Shown: positions 38,246-48,317 of the stretch, piece after piece | Position numbering within the stretch: the first letter of the stretch is position 1 | Layout: every line of letters begins with the position of its first letter | Assembly (NCBI RefSeq): GCF_001975225.1 | Contig: NZ_CP019445.1 | Span: 992,001 to 1,056,000 of the forward strand | Length of the DNA stretch: 64,000 bases | Reading direction: 5' to 3' | DNA from: Kosakonia cowanii JCM 10956 = DSM 18146 | GTDB taxonomy: Bacteria > Pseudomonadota > Gammaproteobacteria > Enterobacterales > Enterobacteriaceae | Notes under the pieces: model-generated | The model's database searches: none | What the model saw: only the letters and a program-made list of their open reading frames with translations | Told to the model about the DNA's origin: nothing | Made by a program: the position numbers and the translations under genes

Positions 38246-38797
38246 TTATAGCCGGGGGGTGATGAGCGTTCGCTCGGGGCCTGCGCGTTTAATTGCCCTG
38301 GAGGGCGGAAAACATAAACTGCAGGTAAAGACGCCCTGGGTACTTTCTGGCGCGGTAATAAAACGCCCGCCGCAGGTGCAACACTCGATATGTTTGATCA
38401 TGCCGCAGTCAATAAAACGCAGCAGCGTCCAGGCGCGGGTTAAACCTAATACCGGCTTTTGCGTGGCACCGTTCAGGATATTTTCTAAATAGAGGCGGTA
38501 GCCTTTAAGCATAATTTCAACAGGGCGGCCCGATTCGGTCTTTTGCAAATAACAGTAGATGTTATAAAACATTGACGAATGGATATTCTGCTCCCACGCC
38601 ATATACCAGTCTGTGGAAAACGGCAACATGCCTTTCGGCGGCGAACAGCCTTTAAGCTCTTTATAAAGCTTTAATAAACGCCTGCGGCTTAAGCTCGTTT
38701 CGCTTTCCAGAACCTGCATCCTTGCGCCAAAGGAGATCAATTCCATGGCAATCTGCGCATCCCTGATTTCCGACATTATGCTTTTTTCACACATCAT
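38246..38797 (-). CDS. flhC: Flagellar master regulator subunit FlhC, copy 2
   Basis: 183 residues. N-terminal two-thirds nearly match copy 1 (EKSIMSEI, GARMQVLESET, LSRRRLLKLYKELKG). Zinc ligands are kept as CCTC (CxxC) and CSLC, though the flanking residues differ. An AAGCGGAG site precedes the ATG pair at 38797/38794. It starts 11 bases after flhD copy 2 and lacks the TAATG coupling of copy 1. The tail beyond PPSRAIKR is unrelated to copy 1. Confidence 0.95.
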   Translation of the reverse strand: MMCEKSIMSEIRDAQIAMELISFGARMQVLESETSLSRRRLLKLYKELKGCSPPKGMLPFSTDWYMAWEQNIHSSMFYNIYCYLQKTESGRPVEIMLKGYRLYLENILNGATQKPVLGLTRAWTLLRFIDCGMIKHIECCTCGGRFITAPESTQGVFTCSLCFPPSRAIKRAGPERTLITPRL

Positions 38798-38808
38798 AAA
38801 CTCCGCTT

Positions 38809-39156
38809 TCAGGTTGTCGACGGCTCTTCCCCGGAAAGAGAATTAAGCAAATCAGTGGATAGGATGATTCCGGTATGGATACTCTGCAAAGCATCAATAC
38901 GGGAATCCCTGGTTAAACACTCAATAACCGTTTCATTATCAATTCGCAGCTGGCAAATAAGTTGCCCGGTGGATGCAAGCTTGATTAATTGGGGAAAGGT
39001 TAACCCTTTGATAATATCGATTGTGGCTTCACTCAATCCAAGCCGAAACTTAGCGGCAAGGCGGTCTTCCAGAATCAAACGCTGCGCCAAAAGCAGGTAG
39101 GAAAGATTCATATCCCGAATACACTGCATCGGCTCATCAAAATTCGTTACGTTCAC
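38809..39156 (-). CDS. flhD: Flagellar master regulator subunit FlhD, copy 2
   Basis: 115 residues from a GTG at 39156, with AAGGGG eight bases upstream. This start aligns exactly with FlhD copy 1 (V-N-V-T-N-F against M-N-E-H-N-F), so both proteins have the same length; the TTG-type frame to 39228 is rejected. Conserved blocks LNLSYLLLAQRLI-like (MNLSYLLLAQRLI) and FPQLIKLASTGQLI are intact. A FliA-type -10 box lies about 130 bases upstream, directly behind fliA. Confidence 0.93.
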   Translation of the reverse strand: MNVTNFDEPMQCIRDMNLSYLLLAQRLILEDRLAAKFRLGLSEATIDIIKGLTFPQLIKLASTGQLICQLRIDNETVIECLTRDSRIDALQSIHTGIILSTDLLNSLSGEEPSTT

Positions 39157-39285
39157 TTCAACTGCCCCTTGTATTTTGTAACCAATAACGCAGTTACCGT
39201 CCTGCAATTCGTAACTAATGAGTAACAATAAAAATAAATAAAATTAAAAATAATCAGGCAGCGTCATTCATCGAGGATTAATTTA

Positions 39286-39313
39286 TTATCGGCATGAGAT
39301 ATTACTTATAACC
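39286..39313 (-). promoter_or_regulatory. FliA-type site between fliA and flhDC copy 2
   Basis: A perfect eight-base sigma-28 -10 box GCCGATAA on the minus strand (39286-39293). At a 15-base spacing the -35 is GTTA rather than TAAA. It points at flhD copy 2 and begins right after the fliA stop. If active it would put this flhDC set under FliA control. Confidence 0.5.
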
Positions 39314-40045
39314 TTATGATTCCCAGCCCCGACCTTCCAGCCGCGCACGCAAACGTTTAATCGTCTGGCTATGTAATTGGCTGACGCGAGTTTCGGTAAT
39401 GCCCAGTAGCGATCCCACCTCCTTCATATTCAGCTCTTGTTGATAATAGAGATTGAGCAACATCTGTTCGCGCTCCGGCAGCTCGCGGATCTCATTACTG
39501 ACCTGCCGGGTTAAATCGCCCAGCACGGCGTCATTGAGGGGATCAAGGTGATCCTGCTCAAGCTCCGCCAGCTCGACACCATCGGCCAGCAACTCCTGCA
39601 ACTCGTCCAGCGAACAGAGCATGCTGGTGTTAGTGTCGGCGAGGATCTGCTGATACTCCTGCAGCGTCATGCCAAGCTCAGCGGCCACATCGGATTCCGA
39701 GGCCGCGCCGCCGGAACGTTGTTCAACGCGCATAATGGCGGAGGAGACTTCGCGGGTTTTACGGCGCACGCGTCGCGGAACCCAATCATGTTCACGCAGT
39801 TCATCCATAAATGCCCAACGCAGACGCTGGGCAATATAGACGCTAAGTTTGACCCCTTTTTTCGGGTCAAACTGATCGATTGCGTCAAGCAGAGCAATAG
39901 CACCGGCCTGAATAAGATCGTCAATTTCCACGCTGGCTGATAATCTTGATTGCATTTTCAGTGCTTCATAGCGGACTAAATAACCATATTTAGCCCACAG
40001 TTGCTCTTTTTGAATTGTCCCTTCGGGACTGTATAAGCCATTCAC
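39314..40045 (-). CDS. fliA: Flagellar sigma factor FliA (sigma-28)
   Basis: 243 residues from a GTG start, as in E. coli fliA. Regions 2 (EIDDLIQAGAIALLDAI; MDELREHDWVPRRVRR), 3 and 4 (LNMKEVGSLLGITETRVSQL) are complete; the region-4 recognition helix is close to the E. coli one. It directs late flagellar promoters and is held by FlgM. fliZ, which follows fliA in E. coli and Salmonella, is absent; flhD copy 2 follows instead. Confidence 0.97.
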   Translation of the reverse strand: MNGLYSPEGTIQKEQLWAKYGYLVRYEALKMQSRLSASVEIDDLIQAGAIALLDAIDQFDPKKGVKLSVYIAQRLRWAFMDELREHDWVPRRVRRKTREVSSAIMRVEQRSGGAASESDVAAELGMTLQEYQQILADTNTSMLCSLDELQELLADGVELAELEQDHLDPLNDAVLGDLTRQVSNEIRELPEREQMLLNLYYQQELNMKEVGSLLGITETRVSQLHSQTIKRLRARLEGRGWES

Positions 40046-40173
40046 TATTACAATTTCCGGGATGATAATAATAGAATTAAATTATTATTGATTATCGCCA
40101 AATCAAATAGCCTGATAAGAAACCGTAAAGTTGAACATATTGCGACTTTATTTCCCGCCCGAACTTCGCGAAA

Positions 40174-41835
40174 TTAAAACGTTTCCCAATCACCTTCGGA
40201 TTTTTTAACAGGAACGAAATCTTTTCGTGTGGTGGAAATAACAGGACGCACTGTTTCTATACCATGCTGTTCACGCGCACTTACGGAAACGTGATGTTCA
40301 TTAACCACAAATTGCGCCACGATTTGATCAAGATTGCTGGCATGCTGCTCAACGCTGGTGGCGGTTTTCGCCGCGTTCTCTACCATCTGGGCATTCTGTT
40401 GGGTAACCAGATCCATCTCATTTACCGCCTGAGCAATCTGGTTAATACCGGTGCTCTGCTCATCGGACGCCGAGGTGATTTCCGCCATAATGTCGGTCAC
40501 CTGCACTACGGATTTCACAATCTCCTGCATTGATGCCCCGGCCAGTTCAACTTCCTGGGAGCCGGTATTCATATTGGTAACACAGGTGTTGATCAGCTGG
40601 CGGATCTCTTTCGCCGCGTCGGCGCTGCGTTTCGCCAGGTTACGCACTTCACCCGCGACCACCGCAAAACCGCGACCCTGTTCGCCCGCACGAGCCGCTT
40701 CAACTGCGGCGTTCAGCGCGAGGATATTGGTCTGGTTCGCAATGCTATCAATAACGCTGTTGATGTCAGCAATTTGACGGGAGTTGGCGGTGATTTCCAC
40801 CATGATCTTGTCAAGATTGCTCATCACTTCGCCGCCTTTCTGCGCGCTGACGCTGGCGCTTTCCGCCAGTTGCTGTGCGCTATGGGCGTTGTCGGCATTC
40901 TGACGAACGGTGATTTTCAGCTCTTCCATGCTGGCGGCGGTTTCCTGCAGCGCAGAGGCCTGCTGCTCGGTACGAGAAGAGAGATCGTTGTTGCTGGTCG
41001 CAATCTCCTGCGCGTTGCTATAGATGTGCTTCACGCCGTTACGAATGCCGTAGACGGTGTCGGTCAGCGACTGGCGCATACCTTCTACTTCCGTCAGCAT
41101 TTTGCCGATCTCATTCTGCGCGCCAGCCTCAATGCGGGTGCTCAGGTTACCGGAAGCGATGGACTGGAAGGCGGCAATCGCCTGATCCAGGCGGGTGAAA
41201 ATAGTACGTTTTAACCAGATGCGGGAAACCACTGCGCAGATGACCGCAAGAATCAGCGCAAACATGGCGAACATCGTCATACGCTGCGCATCGCTTTGGG
41301 CTGTCTCGCCAAACCCTGTCACCAGCTCTTCGGCAAAAGTGAGGTACTCATCCGCCAGCTCTTTTAAAGCAATACGCTGTTTCGCTTCATCAACAACGTC
41401 ATTGGTGTAACTGGTTGGGTTGTTAATGTAGTTAATTTTTTTCAGCGAAAACTCCAGAACGCTTTCAAAACGCTTATGAATATCCTTGGCAATAAGCTCC
41501 TCTTTTTCCGTTTTGAAAGGCGTGGACAAAAATTCGCTCATGTCCTTTTCGGCCTGGGCGAACATCTTTTTCGCATTATCAATATCGCCCTGATTAACCG
41601 GCTGGTTAATCATTGTCGCCAGCATCCCGGCATTGACCTGCGCCATGGCGTTAGTGAGGCCAAGAATAGCGCTATTTAACGTATCGATATTATTGTTGGT
41701 CATTACCGCATCATCAAAGTTATCTGATGATGATTTGGCGCTGGTCAAGGCATAACTTGACACCGCAATAATACATACAATTAACAGACCAAGCAGGAGG
41801 TTTATTCCTGTGGATATTTTCAAATCTTTAAACAT
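40174..41835 (-). CDS. Methyl-accepting chemotaxis protein
   Basis: 553 residues from the ATG at 41835. Transmembrane helix 1 near residues 10-30, a periplasmic four-helix-bundle-type sensor, helix 2 near 190-212, HAMP, methylation helices and the conserved hairpin tip ([20 protein letters not shown]). It ends in DWETF, matching the NWETF-type pentapeptide that docks CheR and CheB in high-abundance receptors. The ligand is unknown: the sensor lacks an obvious Tar/Tsr amino-acid-binding signature. It is the only receptor in the island. Confidence 0.95.
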   Translation of the reverse strand: MFKDLKISTGINLLLGLLIVCIIAVSSYALTSAKSSSDNFDDAVMTNNNIDTLNSAILGLTNAMAQVNAGMLATMINQPVNQGDIDNAKKMFAQAEKDMSEFLSTPFKTEKEELIAKDIHKRFESVLEFSLKKINYINNPTSYTNDVVDEAKQRIALKELADEYLTFAEELVTGFGETAQSDAQRMTMFAMFALILAVICAVVSRIWLKRTIFTRLDQAIAAFQSIASGNLSTRIEAGAQNEIGKMLTEVEGMRQSLTDTVYGIRNGVKHIYSNAQEIATSNNDLSSRTEQQASALQETAASMEELKITVRQNADNAHSAQQLAESASVSAQKGGEVMSNLDKIMVEITANSRQIADINSVIDSIANQTNILALNAAVEAARAGEQGRGFAVVAGEVRNLAKRSADAAKEIRQLINTCVTNMNTGSQEVELAGASMQEIVKSVVQVTDIMAEITSASDEQSTGINQIAQAVNEMDLVTQQNAQMVENAAKTATSVEQHASNLDQIVAQFVVNEHHVSVSAREQHGIETVRPVISTTRKDFVPVKKSEGDWETF

Positions 41836-41954
41836 AGCTGAACCTGAATAATAGGGAATAAAATGCACCCTCCGCGCAGGAAGAATGCATTGAAGAATAA
41901 GCGTCTAATAACAATTCCATTAAAGCTTATGGCATTAACAATCAGCGGCAGGCA

Positions 41955-42878
41955 TCAACCCATTACTTTGAAAATAGAGAGCTGCTGCATTGACTGAAAT
42001 ACCGTCATGGAAGAATTAAGCGCGAATTCCGACATCTTTGACTGGGATAACAGGGTAATCATCGAGTCCCAGTCCGAACCTAAGGTTTCCTGCAGGCGGC
42101 TCTGCACATTGATGCTTTGAGCCTCAGCGCTGAATCCCAGCGATTCAATCTGCTGCATATTGGTACCGACGGTGGCGCGCACCTTGCCGAGGTTATCAAT
42201 ATTCTTCTTGATGCTGACATTGGAATCATCCAGCACAGCCTGCAGCGCGTCCCTGTCGGCATCGCTGGTGACCGGCTGTTTCAACTGCGCAATCGCGTTG
42301 TCGAGGGCTTCAAACAGATCGTCCGGCGTGCCGCTCATAAACACCTCTGAGCCGGTATGACCGACCTGCATTTCGGTGCTGTCAGAGACCACCTGCGTCA
42401 TGGCGGTATCGCCGCCGACATAGGTGCCATCGGCCTGGAACGGCGCGCTGCCGGTTTTATAGCCGGCAAAAATGTAGCGACCGTCGCTGTTTTTGGTGTT
42501 CGCCAGATCCAGCAGGTTATCGCGGATGCCCTGTAACTCTTCCGCCAGCGCGGCGCGATCTTCGTCAGAGTAAGCACCGTTACCACCGGCAATCACTTTC
42601 TGCGTCAGGTTCTCTGTCAGCAAGTTGCCGATAGAGTCCAGGGTGTTATCTTCCTGGCCTAATGCATCCTGCGCGTAGGTGCGCGCGGTGTCGAACTGGC
42701 TCATGCGCGACAGCGCCGTTTGTAAAGTGACAGACTGCGACGCGCCGGTTGGATCGTCAGAGGGCTTCAGCAGCGTCTGGCCAGCAGAGAGGCGGGTCGC
42801 CAGGTCGTTGTAACCCGTCATCGCGTCGCCCAGGCTGTCTATGCGGTTTTGAAAAATATAACTTGTGCTAAGACGCAT
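41955..42878 (-). CDS. flgL: Hook-filament junction protein FlgL
   Basis: 307 residues, flagellin-like N- and C-termini (MRLSTSYIFQNRIDSLGDAM; SSMTVFQSMQQLSIFKVMG). Hook-associated protein 3, placed between FlgK and the filament. Follows flgK in the same direction. Confidence 0.96.
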   Translation of the reverse strand: MRLSTSYIFQNRIDSLGDAMTGYNDLATRLSAGQTLLKPSDDPTGASQSVTLQTALSRMSQFDTARTYAQDALGQEDNTLDSIGNLLTENLTQKVIAGGNGAYSDEDRAALAEELQGIRDNLLDLANTKNSDGRYIFAGYKTGSAPFQADGTYVGGDTAMTQVVSDSTEMQVGHTGSEVFMSGTPDDLFEALDNAIAQLKQPVTSDADRDALQAVLDDSNVSIKKNIDNLGKVRATVGTNMQQIESLGFSAEAQSINVQSRLQETLGSDWDSMITLLSQSKMSEFALNSSMTVFQSMQQLSIFKVMG

Positions 42879-42925
42879 CGTTATTTCCCGATCAAAGGTT
42901 AAGCAACCCGGTTACCCGGGCGCGA

Positions 42926-44566
42926 TTAACGGATATTTAAAATGGTGTCGAACAGCGTATTCGCGGTTTGCAGCACCTGCGCGTTCGCCTGGTAGTACTG
43001 AGAGAACATCTGCAAGTTGACGTACTCTTCCGTGATATCCACCCCGGAAACGGACTGCTGCTGCAACGCCCACTCGTCATAAACGTTCGCGGCAGTCGAC
43101 ATGTCCGCTTTCAGCGCACTGACCGAGGAGCCAACGGAGCTGACCAGGCTGGCGTAGGCGCCGGAGAGCGTCTTACCATCGACCACCTCTTCATCTTTAA
43201 TCGCAATCAGATCGAGGATGTTTTCGTTATCGCTCTGATCGTCGGGATCGGCAGATTTCGCCGCCGCGATCTGATCGCCGTCGGTGATCGCCACGGACAG
43301 GTTATCCGCCGCGCCGTCGGTCGGGTTGAGGGTGAAGCTGTCGCCCGGCTGCGGAGTGCCGCCTGGCGTTACGGAGATGCCTTCAAACTCCAGTTCGCCA
43401 TTTGTGCCAATCGTCGGCGTGATGCTGCGGCCATCGCTGGTGGTGATACTCCAGTCGGTGCTGCCCGGGCCGTTATAGACCAGTTCGTAATCTTCAGCTT
43501 TCACCGACGGAATGTCCGTGAAATTGACATCCAGCGAACCGGTACCGGTGTTGTTGATGTTGCCCACCGCCAGCGGATCGGCAATGTTGAAGAGATCGCC
43601 GCCGGGATTGCCGTCAAGATCGTAACCCTGAGCATTCACTTCGTTGAATTTGTTCGCCATCTGCAACGCCAGCTGGTTAAGCTGATCGCGCGCCGAGACC
43701 AGATCTTCATTACGGAACTTGAACAGCCCGCCCAGCTCGCCGGTGGTTTTCTCTTCATCCAGCGGTAAGGCGTTGCCGGAGGCGTCAACGTAGGCCACCA
43801 CGGTGGTGTTCGGATCGCTTGCCGAGGCGCTGGCTTCTAATTCATAGGATTTCCCGCCGCTCACCAGCGCCATGCCGTTTTGCATCGAGATGTTAACCGC
43901 GCCGGTATCGCTGTTTTCAGTCACTTTAATGCCGATCTTTTCGCTCAGCTGGCTGAGTAACTGGTCGCGCTGATCCAGCAGGTCGGCAGGCATACCGCCG
44001 GTCTGGCCGTGAACCTTCTCAATCTGTTTATTGAGGGTTGCCAGCTGTTTGGTGTAGGAGTTGATGTCGTCAACGCTCTGGCTAATCTGCGTGTTGGTGC
44101 TCTGCTCAAGGCCGTTTAACGTTTTGCTGTTGCTGCGATACTGGTTCGCCAGCGCGTTAAACTCGGCAAGCACACTTTGGCGCGCGGCCGGATCGACGGG
44201 GTCTTTACTGACCGATTCCATGGCTTCAAATAAGCTATCCATGGTGACGGAGATATTGTTGGTGTTGTCGCCGAGCATGTCATCGATTTGGCTGACCTGC
44301 TGATAGCGGCTATTAAGGGAGTAAAATTCGGTGGTCGCGCCACGTACCTGGTTGGTCATAAAACCGTCGTAAGCGCGCTGTACATCGCCCACTTTTACGC
44401 CATAGCCGAAGAAGCCATAGCTTGTGGATTTCCCACCCGCCTCGCCGAGAATAATATTCTGGCGGCTGTAGCCTGTTGTTGTGGCATTTGACAAGTTATT
44501 ACCCACCACATTTAACGCGTTCTGCGCGGCGTTAAGCCCGGACTGGGCCAGATTGATTAAATTCAT
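42926..44566 (-). CDS. flgK: Hook-filament junction protein FlgK
   Basis: 546 residues. N-terminal rod/hook motif (MNLINLAQSGLNAAQNALNV...NNLSNATTTGYSRQ) and C-terminal coiled coil (LQMFSQYYQANAQVLQTANT) frame a variable beta-rich centre. Hook-associated protein 1. Its own FliA-type site lies in the 102-base gap behind flgJ. Confidence 0.97.
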   Translation of the reverse strand: MNLINLAQSGLNAAQNALNVVGNNLSNATTTGYSRQNIILGEAGGKSTSYGFFGYGVKVGDVQRAYDGFMTNQVRGATTEFYSLNSRYQQVSQIDDMLGDNTNNISVTMDSLFEAMESVSKDPVDPAARQSVLAEFNALANQYRSNSKTLNGLEQSTNTQISQSVDDINSYTKQLATLNKQIEKVHGQTGGMPADLLDQRDQLLSQLSEKIGIKVTENSDTGAVNISMQNGMALVSGGKSYELEASASASDPNTTVVAYVDASGNALPLDEEKTTGELGGLFKFRNEDLVSARDQLNQLALQMANKFNEVNAQGYDLDGNPGGDLFNIADPLAVGNINNTGTGSLDVNFTDIPSVKAEDYELVYNGPGSTDWSITTSDGRSITPTIGTNGELEFEGISVTPGGTPQPGDSFTLNPTDGAADNLSVAITDGDQIAAAKSADPDDQSDNENILDLIAIKDEEVVDGKTLSGAYASLVSSVGSSVSALKADMSTAANVYDEWALQQQSVSGVDITEEYVNLQMFSQYYQANAQVLQTANTLFDTILNIR

Positions 44567-44632
44567 TGGTATCGATCCTTACCAGAGGAGGAGGAGATAA
44601 GAAGCCCCCGATAAAAGTAGTGCTCTCTATAT

Positions 44633-44660
44633 TTATCGGCCCTGTAAAATTTCGCTAAAG
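44633..44660 (-). promoter_or_regulatory. FliA-type promoter of flgKL
   Basis: A perfect -10 GCCGATAA on the minus strand (44633-44640). TTTA occupies the -35 position after 15 bases. About 67 bases before the flgK ATG. flgKL has a FliA-dependent promoter in E. coli and Salmonella. Confidence 0.65.
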
Positions 44661-44668
44661 CCCGCAGC

Positions 44669-45628
44669 CTAAAATAATGAGGAAAAATCCGAGGAATATG
44701 CCTCAGTCGCTTCACTCACCTTATTTCGCACCTGCTGAATGATATTGATCAATTTTTTCGCATAGGCCGGATCCGTTGCATATCCCGCGGTCTGCAACGC
44801 TTTTGCCGCTATTTCCGGCGTTTCCGATTTCACAACATTTTTATAACGAGGATTACGACTAATTAACGACGTATAATCTTCTAGCGCTTCGGCATAAGAG
44901 GAATAGACTTTAAATTTATCCTTTATTTTTTGCGCCACGCCATTTTCATATTCGGTAGTGGTTATTTCGGTCGTTTCACCGTGCCACTCTGCGGTAGCTT
45001 TTACGCCAAATAAGTTATGGCTCGGTTTACCCTCCTCGGTGAGTATTTCCCGTTTACCCCAGCCGGACTCCAGCGCCGCCTGGGCAATAATTAATTGATG
45101 AGGAATGCCGCTTAAACGGGCCACCGCCATTGCTGGCGCCATCATGCGGGAAATAAAACCGCCGCCGGGGATCGCAGGGACCTCGGGCTGCGCTGCCCGT
45201 TCATTGTTGGCCTGCGCCTGTTGCGGAACCTCTGTTTGCAGACGCAGCGGCACGCCAATAAAGCGTGCCGGGCTGATATTAAGGGGAACTTCACGCGTCG
45301 CGGTGGCCGTTTCCGCCACCGCATCGCTTTTGCCGCTCAGCTGTTTGACCATCAGATCGGCGAAGCCCATCTTGCCTTTGTCGGCGATATTCTGCGAAAT
45401 CTGCTGGTCATACAGCGAGGTGAACATCTCCGACTGCTGAGTGTTGAACAGCCCATCCTTAAAGCTGGCCTGTCGCATGCTTTTCAGCATCATCTGCACG
45501 AACAGGCCCTCCATCTGTTTCGCGACGGCTTTGAGCGCCTGCGGCGAATCATTGCGCGCCGCCAGCTTTAACTTATCGAGACTGTGGGCATCAAACGCCG
45601 CATCTTGCGGCACGGATGGGCCAATCAT
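44669..45628 (-). CDS. flgJ: Rod cap and muramidase FlgJ
   Basis: 319 residues. The N-terminal rod-capping domain (about 1-150) and C-terminal glucosaminidase domain with the catalytic-glutamate region QAALESGWGKREI are both present. It opens the peptidoglycan for rod assembly. Overlaps the flgI stop by one base (TGATG). Confidence 0.96.
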   Translation of the reverse strand: MIGPSVPQDAAFDAHSLDKLKLAARNDSPQALKAVAKQMEGLFVQMMLKSMRQASFKDGLFNTQQSEMFTSLYDQQISQNIADKGKMGFADLMVKQLSGKSDAVAETATATREVPLNISPARFIGVPLRLQTEVPQQAQANNERAAQPEVPAIPGGGFISRMMAPAMAVARLSGIPHQLIIAQAALESGWGKREILTEEGKPSHNLFGVKATAEWHGETTEITTTEYENGVAQKIKDKFKVYSSYAEALEDYTSLISRNPRYKNVVKSETPEIAAKALQTAGYATDPAYAKKLINIIQQVRNKVSEATEAYSSDFSSLF

Positions 45629-46746
45629 CAGTTGATCTCCAGACGGGCATGCAGACAGCCTGCGCTTTTCATCGATTGCAGGATTGCCATCAAATCATTC
45701 GGCGTTGCGCCAAGGCCATTAAGGGCGCGGACGACATTGTTGAGATCGGTGCTGGTCTGCACACGTTGCAGGGAGCCGTTCTGTTCACGCACTGAGAGCT
45801 GCGTATTTTGCGTCACCACCGTCTGCCCGCCTGCCAGCGGCGTATTGGGCTGGTTAACCTGCTGGTTTTGCGCCACTTCCACCGTCAAATCCCCCTGCGC
45901 CACGGCGCAGGTATCGAGGGAGACATGACCATTCATCACCACCGAACCGGTACGGGAGTTAATAATGATGCGCGCATCACCCGCGTCGACCCGCAGCGGC
46001 AGATCCTGCACCGCCGAGAGGAAGCGTACGCGAGCCGCGCTGTCGGCCGGAGCACGCAGGCTCACGGTACGGGCATCTTCCGCCACCGCTGCACCGCCAT
46101 AGCGACGGTTAATGGCATCGCTGATCTGCTGGGCAACGGTGAAGTCATCCTGGTTCAGCACCAGTTTCAGCGTGCTCTGCCCAGCGAAGTTAGAGGGCAC
46201 CTCGCGCTCAACCGTTGCGCCGCCGCTGATTCGTGCGCCGTTCAGCTGGTTAACCTGCACCCGGTTGCCGCCCGCCTGCGCGCCTGCGCCGGAAACCAGC
46301 AGGTTCCCCTGCGCCAGGGCGTAGATCTGGCTGTCCGCGCCTTTCAGCGGCGTCATCAGCAGCGTACCGCCGCGTAAACTTTTGGCGTTGCCCATGGAGG
46401 AGACCACGACGTCGATCTTCTCCCCTGCACGGGCAAAGGGCGGCAGCTCCGCCGTCACCATTACTGCGGCGACGTTTTTCAGCTGCATATTGACCCCCGC
46501 AGGCACGGTTATACCGAGCTGCGAGAGCATATTGTTGAGGCTCTGGGTGGTAAACGGCGTCTGCATGGTCTGATCGCCGGTGCCATCCAGACCTACCACC
46601 AGGCCGTAGCCCATCAGGGAGTTGCCGCGAACGCCCTGAATCGAGGTGAGATCCCGGATCCGCTCAGCGCTGGCCTGGCCGGCAATGAGTGCCGACAGAC
46701 AGCAGAAGAGCGCCAGGTAACGCGTAAAGGAAAACATTTTCATCAT
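45628..46746 (-). CDS. flgI: Flagellar P-ring protein FlgI
   Basis: 372 residues from the ATG at 46746 (a TTG one codon earlier and ATGs at 46743/46737 are alternatives). Signal peptide ending GQASA, then the P-ring fold with [20 protein letters not shown]. Periplasmic bushing around the rod, exported by Sec. Begins just behind flgH. Confidence 0.96.
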   Translation of the reverse strand: MMKMFSFTRYLALFCCLSALIAGQASAERIRDLTSIQGVRGNSLMGYGLVVGLDGTGDQTMQTPFTTQSLNNMLSQLGITVPAGVNMQLKNVAAVMVTAELPPFARAGEKIDVVVSSMGNAKSLRGGTLLMTPLKGADSQIYALAQGNLLVSGAGAQAGGNRVQVNQLNGARISGGATVEREVPSNFAGQSTLKLVLNQDDFTVAQQISDAINRRYGGAAVAEDARTVSLRAPADSAARVRFLSAVQDLPLRVDAGDARIIINSRTGSVVMNGHVSLDTCAVAQGDLTVEVAQNQQVNQPNTPLAGGQTVVTQNTQLSVREQNGSLQRVQTSTDLNNVVRALNGLGATPNDLMAILQSMKSAGCLHARLEIN

Positions 46747-46749
46747 CAA

Positions 46750-47466
46750 TCAAAAAGGAGAAAGGTTAAGGAACAGGCGTTGCAACCAGCCCATCTGCTG
46801 CGCTTCGTTGATATAGCCGTTACCGACATATTCAATGCGCGCATCTGCCACCTGGGTGGATACAACGGTGTTGCTGGCGCTGATGGTGCGCGGGTTCACA
46901 ATGCCGGAGAAGCGGATGAACTCCGTTCCCTGATTAATGGCGATCTGTTTTTCCCCGACCACGGCCAGGTTGCCGTTTTCCAGCACCTGTTTCACCGTCA
47001 CGGTGATGGTGCCGCTAAAGGTATTTTTCGCTGCCGCTCCGCCTTTACCGGCGAAGTCGTTGGTGCCGCTCAGTGAGGCATCGGCTTTGCCGCCGCCCAC
47101 CAGCCCGGAGAGGAAGCCCGGTACGGTGCTCATGCCCACATCCGTCGAGCCATCGCGCGAGGCGGTGGCGGAGGAGCTTTTGCTGGCGCTGACGTTTTCC
47201 TGCAACGCAATGGTCAGCGTGTCACCGACATTGCGCGGACGGCGGTCCTCAAACATCGGTTGATAACCATAATTCATCGCCTGCCCTGACTGAAAAATTG
47301 CGCCGTTAACCGATGCGGCAGCAACCGGCGTAGGCGCGGCAGAGGTTTCCCCCCCTACCAGTGGTTTTTGTGGAATGTAGGCGCAGCCGGTTAACAGACT
47401 CATTAACAGGAGCGTTGAGGCCATACGGCCCAGCGTGGTTTCAGAGCAAGGGAGATTAGTCATCAT
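46750..47466 (-). CDS. flgH: Flagellar L-ring lipoprotein FlgH
   Basis: 238 residues from the ATG at 47466 (a GTG at 47472 also possible). A lipoprotein signal with lipobox LLTGC is followed by the family body ([30 protein letters not shown]). Forms the outer-membrane ring. Conserved flgG-flgH-flgI order. Confidence 0.96.
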   Translation of the reverse strand: MMTNLPCSETTLGRMASTLLLMSLLTGCAYIPQKPLVGGETSAAPTPVAAASVNGAIFQSGQAMNYGYQPMFEDRRPRNVGDTLTIALQENVSASKSSSATASRDGSTDVGMSTVPGFLSGLVGGGKADASLSGTNDFAGKGGAAAKNTFSGTITVTVKQVLENGNLAVVGEKQIAINQGTEFIRFSGIVNPRTISASNTVVSTQVADARIEYVGNGYINEAQQMGWLQRLFLNLSPF

Positions 47467-47511
47467 ATTCACTACAGGTAATGCAGCCGCGAGCGTGCCC
47501 GCGGCCAGGGT

Positions 47512-48294
47512 TCAAAGTTGTGACAATCGTTGCAGCATCTGGTCAGAGGCCGAGACCGCCTTACTGTTAATTTCATAGGCGCGCTGGGTCTGGATCATGT
47601 TGACCAGCTCTTCCGCCACGTTAACGTTGGAGGTTTCGACATAGCCCTGCTTCAGGGTGCCCGCGCCGTTGAGACCCGGCGTGGATTCATTCGGTGCACC
47701 CGACGATTGCGTTTCGCGATAGAGGTTTTCACCAATACTTTCAAGGCCGGAGTCGTTGATAAACGAACTCAGCGTCAGCTGTCCCACCTGCTGCGGCGCG
47801 GTCTGGCCAGGCACCGTGACGCTTACCGTACCGTCGTTGCCGATGGTCAGGCTCTGCGCATCCTGCGGGATGGTGATAGCCGGCTGAACCTGATAACCGC
47901 TGGAGGTCACCAGCTGACCGTTCTGGTCAAACTGGAAAGAGCCATCGCGGGTATAGGCGGTGGTGCCGTCCGGCAGCAGCACCTGGAAGAAGCCGCCGCC
48001 TTCAATGGCGACATCCTTGCTGTTGTTGGTCTGCGTCAGGCTGCCCTGGCTGTGAATGCGCTCGGTCGCCACCGGACGCACACCGGTCCCCAGCTGTAAA
48101 CCGGACGGGATGGTGGTCTGCTCGGACGACTGCGCGCCCGGCTGGCGCAGGGTCTGATAGATCAGATCCTCAAACACCGCCCGCTGGCGTTTAAAGCCGT
48201 TGGTGCTGACGTTCGCCAGGTTGTTGGAAATCACATCCATATTGGTTTGCTGGGCTTCGAGGCCGGTTTTCGCAATCCATAAAGAGCGGATCAT
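47512..48294 (-). CDS. flgG: Distal rod protein FlgG
   Basis: 260 residues, the usual length. N-terminal [20 protein letters not shown] with [14 protein letters not shown] and C-terminal [17 protein letters not shown]. Forms the distal rod. Eight or so residues per end are almost invariant in the family and are all present. Confidence 0.97.
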   Translation of the reverse strand: MIRSLWIAKTGLEAQQTNMDVISNNLANVSTNGFKRQRAVFEDLIYQTLRQPGAQSSEQTTIPSGLQLGTGVRPVATERIHSQGSLTQTNNSKDVAIEGGGFFQVLLPDGTTAYTRDGSFQFDQNGQLVTSSGYQVQPAITIPQDAQSLTIGNDGTVSVTVPGQTAPQQVGQLTLSSFINDSGLESIGENLYRETQSSGAPNESTPGLNGAGTLKQGYVETSNVNVAEELVNMIQTQRAYEINSKAVSASDQMLQRLSQL

Positions 48295-48317
48295 GCTGTA
48301 TTTCTCCTTACCGCGGC

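Noticed and set aside
38246..39228. Second flhDC as a pseudogene
   Set aside because: Both genes are full length, keep ribosome sites (GTG start for flhD), core motifs and zinc ligands.
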